Positions 8,132-14,534 of a stretch of DNA of 64,000 nt are shown here, piece after piece. The notes under the pieces are model-generated. The model worked only from the letters and a program-made list of their open reading frames with translations, made no database searches and was not told the origin of the DNA. How positions within the stretch are numbered: position 1 is the stretch's first letter; each line of letters begins with the position of its first letter. The position numbers and the translations under genes are program-made. This stretch comes from JAWWPY01 sp033854735. GTDB lineage: Bacteria > Actinomycetota > Actinomycetes > Streptosporangiales > Streptosporangiaceae. The DNA is taken from assembly GCA_033854735.1 (NCBI GenBank), contig JAWWPY010000422.1, positions 20,421 through 84,420 on the forward strand, read 5' to 3'.

Positions 8132-8848
8132 ATGGCGAACAAGCCCGCAGGGGCGGCGAACCGGAAGGGCGGCGCGGATCCGGCCACTCCCGGCCGTATC
8201 AAGCAGATCCGCATGGTGTCCGGGATCATCCGGAAGGCCAACCCCAAGGCGCTGCCCATCGTGGCCGCGACCGGGGTCGGCGTCATCGCGGTCTGTGTGG
8301 TCGTCGGCCTGCTCACCGGGACAGCCGGCCTCCTGATCCCGCTCGGCGTGCCGACCGCGTTGCTCGCCGCCATGATCCTCTTCGGCCGGTTCGCCCAGTC
8401 CGCGCAGTACGCGGCGGTCGAGGGGCAGCCGGGAGCCGCGGCCGCGATCCTGCAGAGCATGCGCGGGAACTGGACCGTCACGCCCGCCGTGTCGGCCAAC
8501 AGGAACATGGACGTCGTCCACCGCGCGGTGGGCAAGCCCGGCGTGGTCCTGGTGGGTGAGGGCGCGCCGACCCGGCTGCCGAGCCTGCTCGCGGCCGAGA
8601 AGAAGCGGGTCTCCCGGGTCACCTACGACGTGCCCATCCACGACATCCAGGTCGGCAACGAGGAGGGGCAGGTCCCGATCCGCAAGCTGCAGCGCAAGAT
8701 CATGCGGCTGCCCCGGGAACTGAGGCCGGCCCAGATCTCGGAGCTGAACTACCGGCTCAAGGCGCTGCCGCAGTCACTGCAGGCACCCAAGGGGCCGATG
8801 CCCAAGTCCGGCCGGATGCCGAAGCCGCCGCGCCCCAGGACCCGCTGA
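8132..8848 (+). CDS. DUF4191 family membrane protein
   Basis: 238 residues with two close transmembrane segments at about 41-61 and 63-84 (ALPIVAATGVGVIAVCVV and LLIPLGVPTALLAAMILF), flanked by a basic N-terminus and a long C-terminal cytoplasmic domain. The family (DUF4191) is restricted to actinobacteria and is usually encoded directly after lipA, as here. Conserved-looking parts are RFAQSAQYAAVEGQPGAAAA and the NWTVTPAVSANRNMDVVHR region. Function is unknown. A GC-rich hairpin directly after the stop probably ends the lipA-DUF4191 transcript. Confidence 0.9.
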   Translation: MANKPAGAANRKGGADPATPGRIKQIRMVSGIIRKANPKALPIVAATGVGVIAVCVVVGLLTGTAGLLIPLGVPTALLAAMILFGRFAQSAQYAAVEGQPGAAAAILQSMRGNWTVTPAVSANRNMDVVHRAVGKPGVVLVGEGAPTRLPSLLAAEKKRVSRVTYDVPIHDIQVGNEEGQVPIRKLQRKIMRLPRELRPAQISELNYRLKALPQSLQAPKGPMPKSGRMPKPPRPRTR

Positions 8849-8852
8849 CCAG

Positions 8853-8867
8853 GCCCGCGCGGCGGGC
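8853..8867. terminator. GC-rich hairpin between convergent DUF4191 and ligA-like genes
   Basis: Perfect arms GCCCGC (8853-8858) and GCGGGC (8862-8867) with a 3-base loop, placed in the 36 bases between two converging genes. No U-run, as is common in high-GC actinobacteria. It would work on both strands. Confidence 0.55.
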
Positions 8868-8884
8868 TCCGTCATTGGCTCCCG

Positions 8885-9160
8885 TCATGCCTCCCGGTAG
8901 GCCGCCCTGATCCGCTCGGCGTACGTCGGCAGGTCCAGCCCCAGCAGCCGGAACCGGCCGAGCTGGTGGAGCAGGAAGTTGTTGGCCCCCATCTTTGAGA
9001 GGCGGCCGACGTCGCCGGCGAGAAAAGCCTGCAGCTCATCCTCGGACAGCGGCGGCGAGGCGGCCCGCAGCGCCTGTTCCGGAGAGGCGCCGAGGGCCTG
9101 GCGGAGGCCAGGCTCGTGGACCACCCGGTAGCAGATCTTGTTCACCGCATAGATGCTCAT
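8885..9160 (-). CDS. LigA-type small (alpha) subunit of an extradiol ring-cleavage dioxygenase
   Basis: 91 residues. The sequence matches the protocatechuate 4,5-dioxygenase alpha-subunit fold (LigA/PF07746): NKICYRVVHEPGLRQALGASP, LSEDELQAFLAGDVGRLSKMG, NNFLLHQLGRFRLLGL. In LigAB enzymes the small all-helical subunit caps the active site of the catalytic LigB subunit. Its start overlaps the stop of the LigB-like gene by four bases (ATGA), so the two are translationally coupled. Substrate is not identifiable from sequence. Confidence 0.85.
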   Translation of the reverse strand: MSIYAVNKICYRVVHEPGLRQALGASPEQALRAASPPLSEDELQAFLAGDVGRLSKMGANNFLLHQLGRFRLLGLDLPTYAERIRAAYREA

Positions 9161-10014
9161 GCAGTGTCTCCCGCTGTCTCCCGCTCGCTCTTGGCCAGCC
9201 AGGCACCGTAGGCATGGCCGAGGTCCCGCTGGGCTTCGAGGAAGGCTGGCGCGCTGTCCCCGATCGCGCCGAGCATGGCTATCCAGGTCAGCAGTTCGCC
9301 TGCGGCATTACCGGCGCGGGTCAGTTGCTCCTCATTCGCTTCCGCCACCAGTTCATCAAGCTCCCCGGCCCGCATCCGGGCCAGGATGCGATCCGTCCAC
9401 CCGGGATCCGGCACGCCGGTGTGCGAGTGGTCACTGATCCGGGGACCGCCGATCTCCAGTGAGAAGCTCCCGCTGGCGACCGCGGCGACCCGCTGGCCAT
9501 CGGGGGCTTCCTCGACCGCCTGCCTGATCGTGGCGCCCAGCGCCCGGCACCGCCAGGCCGGAGGGAAGGGCGGCATGAGCCCGTTGATGAACACCGGGAC
9601 GATGGGCACGTCCATCGCGGGGGTCAGGAAGTGCAGCGGGACGGTGACAGGGTGATCGAACTCGAACTCCTGGCTGATCCCGACGTCGAATCCGGACCGC
9701 ACCGCGTGAGCCTGGATCCGCCTGGCCAGGGCCACGTCGATGGGCACCTCATACGCCTGCAGTTCGCGGTAATCGCTGGGGCCACGCGCGGACGGGGCGA
9801 CGCCGACGCTGAAGATCGGCACGCTCTCGATGAAGAAGGTGTTGTAGTGATCGCAGGTGAAGAAGATGAGTGCATCCGGCGCGAGCTCACGCAGGTGCTG
9901 CGCGGCAGTCCCGTACAACCGGCTGAGTTCTGCGGCCTGCGGCTCCTGACGGTCCACTATCCCCGGGAAGTGAGGCGTGTGCGGAACGCCTACCGCGCCG
10001 ACGATCTCACCCAT
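9157..10014 (-). CDS. LigB-type catalytic (beta) subunit of an extradiol dioxygenase-like enzyme
   Basis: 285 residues from the ATG at 10014; an in-frame upstream ATG would only add repeat-encoded sequence. Metal-ligand candidates of the LigB family are visible: His12 in GVPHTPHFPG and His56 in FTCDHYNTFF; HPVTVPLHFL follows at about 121-130. The segment that usually reads SGGLSHxLGGPR is SGSFSLEIGGPR at 181-192, so the position of the family's catalytic histidine (His195 in Sphingobium LigB) is a leucine. The glutamate ligand cannot be placed with certainty. It may be a divergent ring-cleavage enzyme or a changed chemistry. It overlaps ligA by four bases and is divergent from the flavin monooxygenase gene across a 480-base regulatory region. 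Confidence 0.82.
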   Translation of the reverse strand: MGEIVGAVGVPHTPHFPGIVDRQEPQAAELSRLYGTAAQHLRELAPDALIFFTCDHYNTFFIESVPIFSVGVAPSARGPSDYRELQAYEVPIDVALARRIQAHAVRSGFDVGISQEFEFDHPVTVPLHFLTPAMDVPIVPVFINGLMPPFPPAWRCRALGATIRQAVEEAPDGQRVAAVASGSFSLEIGGPRISDHSHTGVPDPGWTDRILARMRAGELDELVAEANEEQLTRAGNAAGELLTWIAMLGAIGDSAPAFLEAQRDLGHAYGAWLAKSERETAGDTA

Positions 10015-10033
10015 ACACCCGACTCCTCGACTA

Positions 10034-10155
10034 CTGGTCATCCGGCTGGACCGACCGCTGGTCATCCAGCTGGACCCGACTGCCTGGTCATCCAGCTGGA
10101 CCCGACTGCTGGTCATCCGGCTGGACCCGACTGCTGGTCATCCGGCTAGACCCGC
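10034..10155. repeat. Five ~25-bp tandem repeats upstream of the LigB-like gene
   Basis: The unit begins CTGGTCATCCGGCTGGA and starts at 10034, 10058, 10084, 10109 and 10134 (spacing 24, 26, 25, 25). Because the spacing is not always a multiple of three, a coding role is unlikely. It lies immediately upstream of the LigB start in the 5' leader. Confidence 0.85.
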
Positions 10156-10194
10156 CGTGCGTGCCGCGCGGGGGCCCGGCCAGCGCTAGATCAC

Positions 10195-10320
10195 TATTTT
10201 GATTATAAGGATATGGTCAACCCCCGGTCCGTCCGGGCTGGGCGGGCGGCCTGCGCAGGACGCCGTCCGGGGCGCAGGCCCACCCTTGCACCGCACTGGC
10301 AAATAACTATAATCAAAATA
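10195..10320. promoter_or_regulatory. Paired 13-bp inverted operator-like sites between divergent ligB and monooxygenase genes
   Basis: TATTTTGATTATA at 10195-10207 and its exact reverse complement TATAATCAAAATA at 10308-10320, 100 bases apart in GC-rich DNA. Each lies about 180 bases from the start codon of the gene it faces (LigB at 10014, monooxygenase at 10496). The core TATAATCA recurs at the gntR start (12308) and upstream of the ABC binding-protein gene (25480-25487). I infer binding sites of the GntR/FCD regulator encoded at 12324. Confidence 0.55.
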
Positions 10321-10495
10321 CGCATATGACCTGGAACCGCTGCCCTCGAACCCGCGCAGAGCCGCGGCGATCTGAGCCGGCCGCCGGACTACGAGGGACC
10401 CCGGAACTCCTGCGCACGCCCAGCTTCGCGGAGTCCGAGCCCCGTCGCGCCCGGGGGCACAGCGGACGCCCCGAGAGAGGAGGTGCCCGGCTACC

Positions 10496-11683
10496 GTGAC
10501 CTCTGACACTGGGACACCGCAGACCCGTGACGATGCTGTCAGCCGCGCACGCGCGCTGTTTCCGCTGCTGCGCAGTGGCGCGCGGCAGGCCGACGACGCC
10601 CGTCACCTGCTCCCCGAGATGGTTGAGGCCGTCACCGCGGCCGGCCTGGTCCGCACGCTCGTCCCCCGGCGCTGGGGCGGCAGCGAACTGGACCTGACCA
10701 CTCACATGGAGATCGCGATCGAACTCGGCCGGGCCTACGGGTCAATGGGCTGGGTTGGCTCCTTCCTCATCGACCACCCGTTCATTCTCGCCCACTTCAG
10801 CGAGGAGGCCCAGCACGACGTCTGGGGCTCCGGCGGACCGGACGCCCGCATCTCGACCTCGTTCGTCCCCGTGGGCCGGGTGGCTCCAGCACCGGGCGGC
10901 TGGTCGCTGAGCGGCGACTGGGCGTGGGCCAGCGGAGTCGCCTACGCAGACTGGATCATGCTCGGCGGCATGGTCCCGTCCGGCCGGGACGACCATCCCG
11001 AGTACCGGCTGTTCCTGGTCCCGACCAGCGAACTGAAGATCGTGGACACCTGGTACAGCGCTGGCCTGCGCGGCTCCGGTTCGGACAACGTGCAGGCCGA
11101 CGCGGTCTTCGTGCCTGAGCACCGGACCGTCGCCATGTCGGGCCTGCTGCACGCGCACAGCCCGGGGGCCAAGGTCAACACCTCGGCGCTGTACAACCAG
11201 CCCTTCATGTCCCATGGCGGGCACGCCATGGTCTCGCCGGGGATCGGCATCGCGCACGGGATGGTGGAGGCATGGCGGGACCACGTCCGGTCGAAGTCGC
11301 ACTCCCATACCCAGGAGCAGGTGGCGGCCGCGATCCCGATGCAGCTGTGCCTGGCCGAAGCCGCGGTCCGGATCGACAGCGCCGAGCTCCTGCTCCGGCG
11401 CTGCCTCGCTCTCGTCGACTCGGGAGCGGAGATCACCCTCGAGGACCGGGTCCGCAACCGCAGGGACATCACCTACGCGAGCCGCATCGTGGTGCGCGCG
11501 GCGGAGGACCTGATGCAGATGGCCGGGGCCAGCGCGCTGCGTGACGAGAGCCCGATCCAGCGGGGCTGGCGCGATGTGCGTGCTATCTCGTGCCATGTCT
11601 TCTGCAATTTCAATGCCGCTGCTGAGAACTACGGCCGGATGGCGTTCGGATTCGCGCTCAACGCCCGTGACCCCTTCTTCTGA
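10496..11683 (+). CDS. Acyl-CoA-dehydrogenase-fold flavin-dependent monooxygenase, oxygenase component (HsaA-like)
   Basis: 395 residues, GTG start 8 bases after GAGGAGGTG. The sequence has the acyl-CoA dehydrogenase fold: N-terminal helical domain (LVPRRWGGSELDLTTHMEIA), middle beta domain (GWSLSGDWAWASGVAYADW), and C-terminal helical bundle with RRDITYASRIVVRAAEDLMQ. It lacks the usual acyl-CoA catalytic glutamate context and resembles the group D two-component flavin monooxygenases (HsaA, C2 of 4-hydroxyphenylacetate hydroxylase), which hydroxylate phenols with reduced FMN/FAD supplied by a partner. That partner is the next gene. Together they could make the catechol that the divergent LigAB pair cleaves. 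The actual substrate is not known. Confidence 0.82.
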   Translation: MTSDTGTPQTRDDAVSRARALFPLLRSGARQADDARHLLPEMVEAVTAAGLVRTLVPRRWGGSELDLTTHMEIAIELGRAYGSMGWVGSFLIDHPFILAHFSEEAQHDVWGSGGPDARISTSFVPVGRVAPAPGGWSLSGDWAWASGVAYADWIMLGGMVPSGRDDHPEYRLFLVPTSELKIVDTWYSAGLRGSGSDNVQADAVFVPEHRTVAMSGLLHAHSPGAKVNTSALYNQPFMSHGGHAMVSPGIGIAHGMVEAWRDHVRSKSHSHTQEQVAAAIPMQLCLAEAAVRIDSAELLLRRCLALVDSGAEITLEDRVRNRRDITYASRIVVRAAEDLMQMAGASALRDESPIQRGWRDVRAISCHVFCNFNAAAENYGRMAFGFALNARDPFF

Positions 11684-12236
11684 CCACAGCCGGGCGGTGG
11701 ATCCCGCGGTGTTCCGCACCGTGATGTCCCTGCTCGCCAGCGGCGTCGCGGTCATCAGCGCCCGGGACCCGGACAACGGCCAGCCCCGCGGCATGACCGC
11801 CAACGCACTCATGTCCGTGTCCTTGCACCCGCCGCTGATCGTGGTGAGCGTGCGCCAGCAGGCCCGGCTGCACGCTGCGCTCCAGGCGGCCGGCGCCTAC
11901 GGGGTGACCGTGCTCGGCGAGGCTCAGCAGGCCCAGGCCCGGCGCTTTGCCGGGATGCCGGTGGCCGGGCACGAGCGCGCCCCGGCCTTCAGCCACCGGA
12001 GCGGGGTCCCAGTGCTGGACGGTGGGCTGGCCTGGATCGTGACGCGGGTCAGCGCCGCGTACCCGGCAGGGGATCACACTCTGTTCGTCGGCGAGATAGT
12101 CGATCTCGGGTCGGACCGGCCGGGCGACCCGCCCCTGGCTTTTCACCGTTCCGCGTTCGCCCGGCTGACTCCGGCTACCCCGCACGCGGCGGTGCCGCTG
12201 CTGGCCTGGGAAACCGGGCTGGACATGTGGGGTTAA
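11667..12236 (+). CDS. Flavin reductase component of a two-component monooxygenase
   Basis: 189 residues from the GTG at 11667, which overlaps the oxygenase gene by 17 bases; GTG 11697 is an alternative. It belongs to the flavin-reductase-like (HpaC/HsaB) domain family: VDPAVFRTVMSLLASGVAVISA, the flavin-contact segment GMTANALMSVSLHPPLIVVSV, and HTLFVGEIVDLG near the end. These enzymes reduce FMN or FAD with NAD(P)H and hand the free reduced flavin to the oxygenase, here encoded immediately upstream. Length is normal for the family (about 180). Confidence 0.88.
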   Translation: MTPSSDHSRAVDPAVFRTVMSLLASGVAVISARDPDNGQPRGMTANALMSVSLHPPLIVVSVRQQARLHAALQAAGAYGVTVLGEAQQAQARRFAGMPVAGHERAPAFSHRSGVPVLDGGLAWIVTRVSAAYPAGDHTLFVGEIVDLGSDRPGDPPLAFHRSAFARLTPATPHAAVPLLAWETGLDMWG

Positions 12237-12307
12237 TGCCGCAGTAACCTTCGGTGTGCGATAGCTCACACGATGGATCGCCGGTTATCGGCGGCCGGGA
12301 AAAGACC

Positions 12308-12320
12308 TATAATCAATATT
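12308..12320. promoter_or_regulatory. TATAATCA-type site just before the gntR start
   Basis: TATAATCAATATT ends 3 bases before the chosen ATG at 12324 and shares its first eight bases with the sites at 10308 and (reverse) 10200 and 25480. A site here would give autoregulation. Confidence 0.5.
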
Positions 12321-12323
12321 ACA

Positions 12324-13106
12324 ATGCCTGCGAATAACGTGCCCGTTCTGCAGAGTTCCCGGCTCTCCCGGGCTGAGGCGCTGGCCCGGGAGCTCGAGGA
12401 GGAGATCTCTGCGGGCGTCCTCAACACCGGCGACCGGCTGGGGACCAAGGAAGACCTGCGCCAGCGGTTCAATGTGGCCGTCGCCACAATTAACGAGGCG
12501 GTCAAGCTGCTCGATACCCGGGGCCTGGTCGAGGCGCGCCCCGGGCCTGGGGGCGGCGTGTTCGTGGCGAGCGCCGCCGCGCGAATCCGCAAGGGACCCA
12601 TGATCATGGGTTTTGAGTGGACCACCGCCACCATGGCCGATTACCACGAAGTGCGCAGCGCGATTGAGCCGATTGTCTATCGGCACGCCGGCCGTTACCG
12701 CACGGATGCGGATATCCGCGCGCTGAAGTCGATCCTGGAGAATATGGCCGCCAGCCTCGAGCAGCCTCTGGCCTACGTCCGGTACAACACGGCCTTCCAC
12801 CGGCGTATCGCCAAGCTGAGTCCCAACGCGGCGCTGCGCAGCCTGTACGTGACGCTGCTGGATTTCTTCGAGAATGACCAGGGCGGCGAGGACCTCCCCC
12901 CGGTCCTCAACCCCGAGAACGTCGAGGTGCACCGGCAGTTGATCGAGGCCATCGAGGCAGGTGACATGCCGGAACTCGAGGCCGCGATCTACCGCCACGA
13001 CCACCACCGGCTCGCCCTGGGCATGTTCGAGCCCGCAGCCCGGGACGGCGCGGCGAAGCGCCGGGCCGCCCCCGCGGTGCCCTTCCAGGGCCGCCAGGTC
13101 CGGTAA
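12324..13106 (+). CDS. GntR family regulator with FCD ligand-binding domain
   Basis: 260 residues from ATG 12324. A longer frame from 12273 would place the operator-like AT-rich word inside codons and adds non-homologous residues, so the shorter start is preferred. The N-terminal winged helix (about 10-75) reads RAEALARELEEEISAGVL...FNVAVATINEAVKLLDTRGLVEARPGPGGGVFVAS. The C-terminal FCD domain (about 90-230) has the usual metal-binding His/Asp pattern, including YHEVRSAIEP, NTAFHRRIAK and DMPELEAAIYRHDHH. FCD regulators usually respond to small carboxylic acids from catabolism. It sits directly after the monooxygenase pair and is the best candidate regulator of that set. Confidence 0.88.
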   Translation: MPANNVPVLQSSRLSRAEALARELEEEISAGVLNTGDRLGTKEDLRQRFNVAVATINEAVKLLDTRGLVEARPGPGGGVFVASAAARIRKGPMIMGFEWTTATMADYHEVRSAIEPIVYRHAGRYRTDADIRALKSILENMAASLEQPLAYVRYNTAFHRRIAKLSPNAALRSLYVTLLDFFENDQGGEDLPPVLNPENVEVHRQLIEAIEAGDMPELEAAIYRHDHHRLALGMFEPAARDGAAKRRAAPAVPFQGRQVR

Positions 13107-13144
13107 CGCGGATCACACCGGCGGCCCGAAAGCCCCAGTCAGCC

Positions 13145-13165
13145 CGGCCGGCCGTGGGCCGGCCG
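13145..13165. terminator. GC-rich hairpin between gntR and DUF1697 gene
   Basis: Perfect 9-bp arms CGGCCGGCC (13145-13153) and GGCCGGCCG (13157-13165) with loop GTG, between convergent genes ending at 13106 and 13170. Confidence 0.6.
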
Positions 13166-13169
13166 CCGG

Positions 13170-13736
13170 TCAGGCCTCGCACATGGCGAGCAGCCTGGTG
13201 ACGGTGGCCCAGTTGCGCGCCGTGCCGGCGCCCCGCACCGAGATCGGCCCGCCTGCCCGGGCGAGAAGTGCGGCCAGTTCGCTGCGCCCGAAACCATCCG
13301 GGGTATGCAGGAAGAGGACGCGGCCTACGTACTGAGCCGTATCGCGGCTGCCTTTCAGCATGGCCTGCCGTTGCGCGTCCGCGACGTAGTCCACCATCTC
13401 GGCCGCCGGATGCTCGCCCAGGAACACCGCGTGCACGGATTTCGGGTTCGCCTCGGCCGGGTACGGATTGTCGCGCACCACCTGCGCCAGTTCCTCGCGT
13501 GACACGACCACCACCCGTGGCCGCACATCCAAGGCCCGCGCGATGGCCGCTTCGAGGTCAGCCGCCAGCAATGCAGAGTCGGTGGCGCGTGCGGTGAAGA
13601 CCACGTTGCCGCTCTGTATGTACGTGGCGATATCTGCGTGGCCGAGCGACGTCACCACCGCGCGCAAGTCCGCCATTGCGACTTTGTTGCGGCCGCCGAC
13701 ATTAATGCCGCGCAACAGGGCGACGTGAGTGGGCAC
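13170..13736 (-). CDS. DUF1697 domain protein
   Basis: 188 residues. The start THVALLRGINVGGRNKVAMADL and following TYIQSGNVVF are the hallmark of DUF1697, a widespread bacterial family of unknown function with a ferredoxin-like fold. Later typical parts are RVVVVSREELAQVVRDNPYP and GRVLFLHTPDGFGRSELAALL. Length is normal. It is convergent with gntR and divergent from padR, and looks like a stand-alone gene with no evident link to the catabolic cluster. Confidence 0.9.
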   Translation of the reverse strand: MPTHVALLRGINVGGRNKVAMADLRAVVTSLGHADIATYIQSGNVVFTARATDSALLAADLEAAIARALDVRPRVVVVSREELAQVVRDNPYPAEANPKSVHAVFLGEHPAAEMVDYVADAQRQAMLKGSRDTAQYVGRVLFLHTPDGFGRSELAALLARAGGPISVRGAGTARNWATVTRLLAMCEA

Positions 13737-13823
13737 GCCAGCACCCTAGCCGAGGCACGCTGCGCCGCGGCGGCGGGCCGGCATGACCGAAGCCAAAGAC
13801 CGAGAGGCGTTCTTAGGTATTGT

Positions 13824-13833
13824 TATACGTATA
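13824..13833. promoter_or_regulatory. AT-rich palindrome in the padR promoter
   Basis: TATACGTATA is a perfect 10-bp palindrome 10 bases upstream of the padR ATG at 13844. It may be both a -10 region and an autoregulatory operator. Confidence 0.4.
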
Positions 13834-13843
13834 TAGTTGTCTA

Positions 13844-14452
13844 ATGTCGCTGCGTCATGCGCTGATGGCCCTGCTCGCGGCCACGCCGATGACCGGGTAC
13901 ACCCTGGCCAAGCAGTTCGACCAGTCCGCCGCCTTCGTCTGGCATGCCCCGCACTCGCAGATCTACCCGGAACTGCGCCGCCTGGAGGAGGCCGGCCTCA
14001 TCGCCGGCCACGAGGAGTCGCGCGGCATCCGCGGGACCAAGCGGACCTACGCCATCACCGACGAAGGACGCGCCGAACTGCAGCGCTGGGTCGCGGAGCT
14101 CAGCCCGCCGCCGCGTGAGCGCGACGGGGCCTACCTCAAGGCGACCTATTTCGAATTCGGCAGCTTCGCCAACGCCAAGCGCCAGTTCCAGGCGCACCTG
14201 GCCCATCATCGGCAGCAGCAGCGCCAGTGGGAAGCACATGTTGAGCAGCTGGAGAACCGGGACACCTCCCTGCTCCGGCTTCGCCTCGCGGCCTGGCCGG
14301 AGCACCTGCATGACGCCATCGTCGCGTACAAGGCCCACGTGTACCGGGGCCTGGTGACCCGGGCCCGCAGCGAGGTGGAGTGGGCCAGATCCGGGCTGGA
14401 CCTGGTGGACCGGCTCGAAGTGGCGGCCGGGGCCCAGGATGCGGGCGGCTAG
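13844..14452 (+). CDS. PadR family transcriptional regulator
   Basis: 202 residues from ATG 13844 (MSLRHALMALLAATPMTGYT); the frame is open a few codons upstream but homologous sequence begins here. The N-terminal PadR winged helix includes TLAKQFDQSAAFVWHAPHSQIYPELRRLEEAGLI, with KRTYAITDEGRAELQRWV as the wing. The C-terminal half is the vinculin-like helical dimer arm of the Vir_act_alpha_C type (AHHRQQQRQWEAHVEQLE). PadR proteins commonly repress efflux or phenolic-acid genes and their own gene. No target is obvious; the nearest neighbours are DUF1697 and a histidine kinase. Confidence 0.9.
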   Translation: MSLRHALMALLAATPMTGYTLAKQFDQSAAFVWHAPHSQIYPELRRLEEAGLIAGHEESRGIRGTKRTYAITDEGRAELQRWVAELSPPPRERDGAYLKATYFEFGSFANAKRQFQAHLAHHRQQQRQWEAHVEQLENRDTSLLRLRLAAWPEHLHDAIVAYKAHVYRGLVTRARSEVEWARSGLDLVDRLEVAAGAQDAGG

Positions 14453-14534
14453 GCCAGGCTTAACCCGGCGCGGCCCGGCCCGGCCCGATAGCCTCGCGCC
14501 AGAAATCCGGCCAGATCCGCTGCCGCCGCCGGGA

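Larger units (their letters stand above)
10015..10495. other. Divergent intergenic region with repeats and operators
   Basis: 481 bases without a gene. From left to right it holds the 25-bp tandem repeats, the first operator-like site, about 100 GC-rich bases, the second site, and the leader of the monooxygenase gene with a strong ribosome-binding site (GAGAGGAGGTG, 10477-10487). Confidence 0.7.

Noticed and set aside
7010..8641. N-terminal extension of the hisS frame to 984 codons
   Set aside because: The extra part is antisense to lipA and DUF4191 and has no synthetase similarity; the HisRS fold starts at 7009.
10015..10116. 34-codon N-terminal extension of the LigB-like gene
   Set aside because: It is encoded by the 25-bp tandem repeats with spacing not always a multiple of three, and the family starts at MGEIVGAVGVPH with His12 in the expected place.
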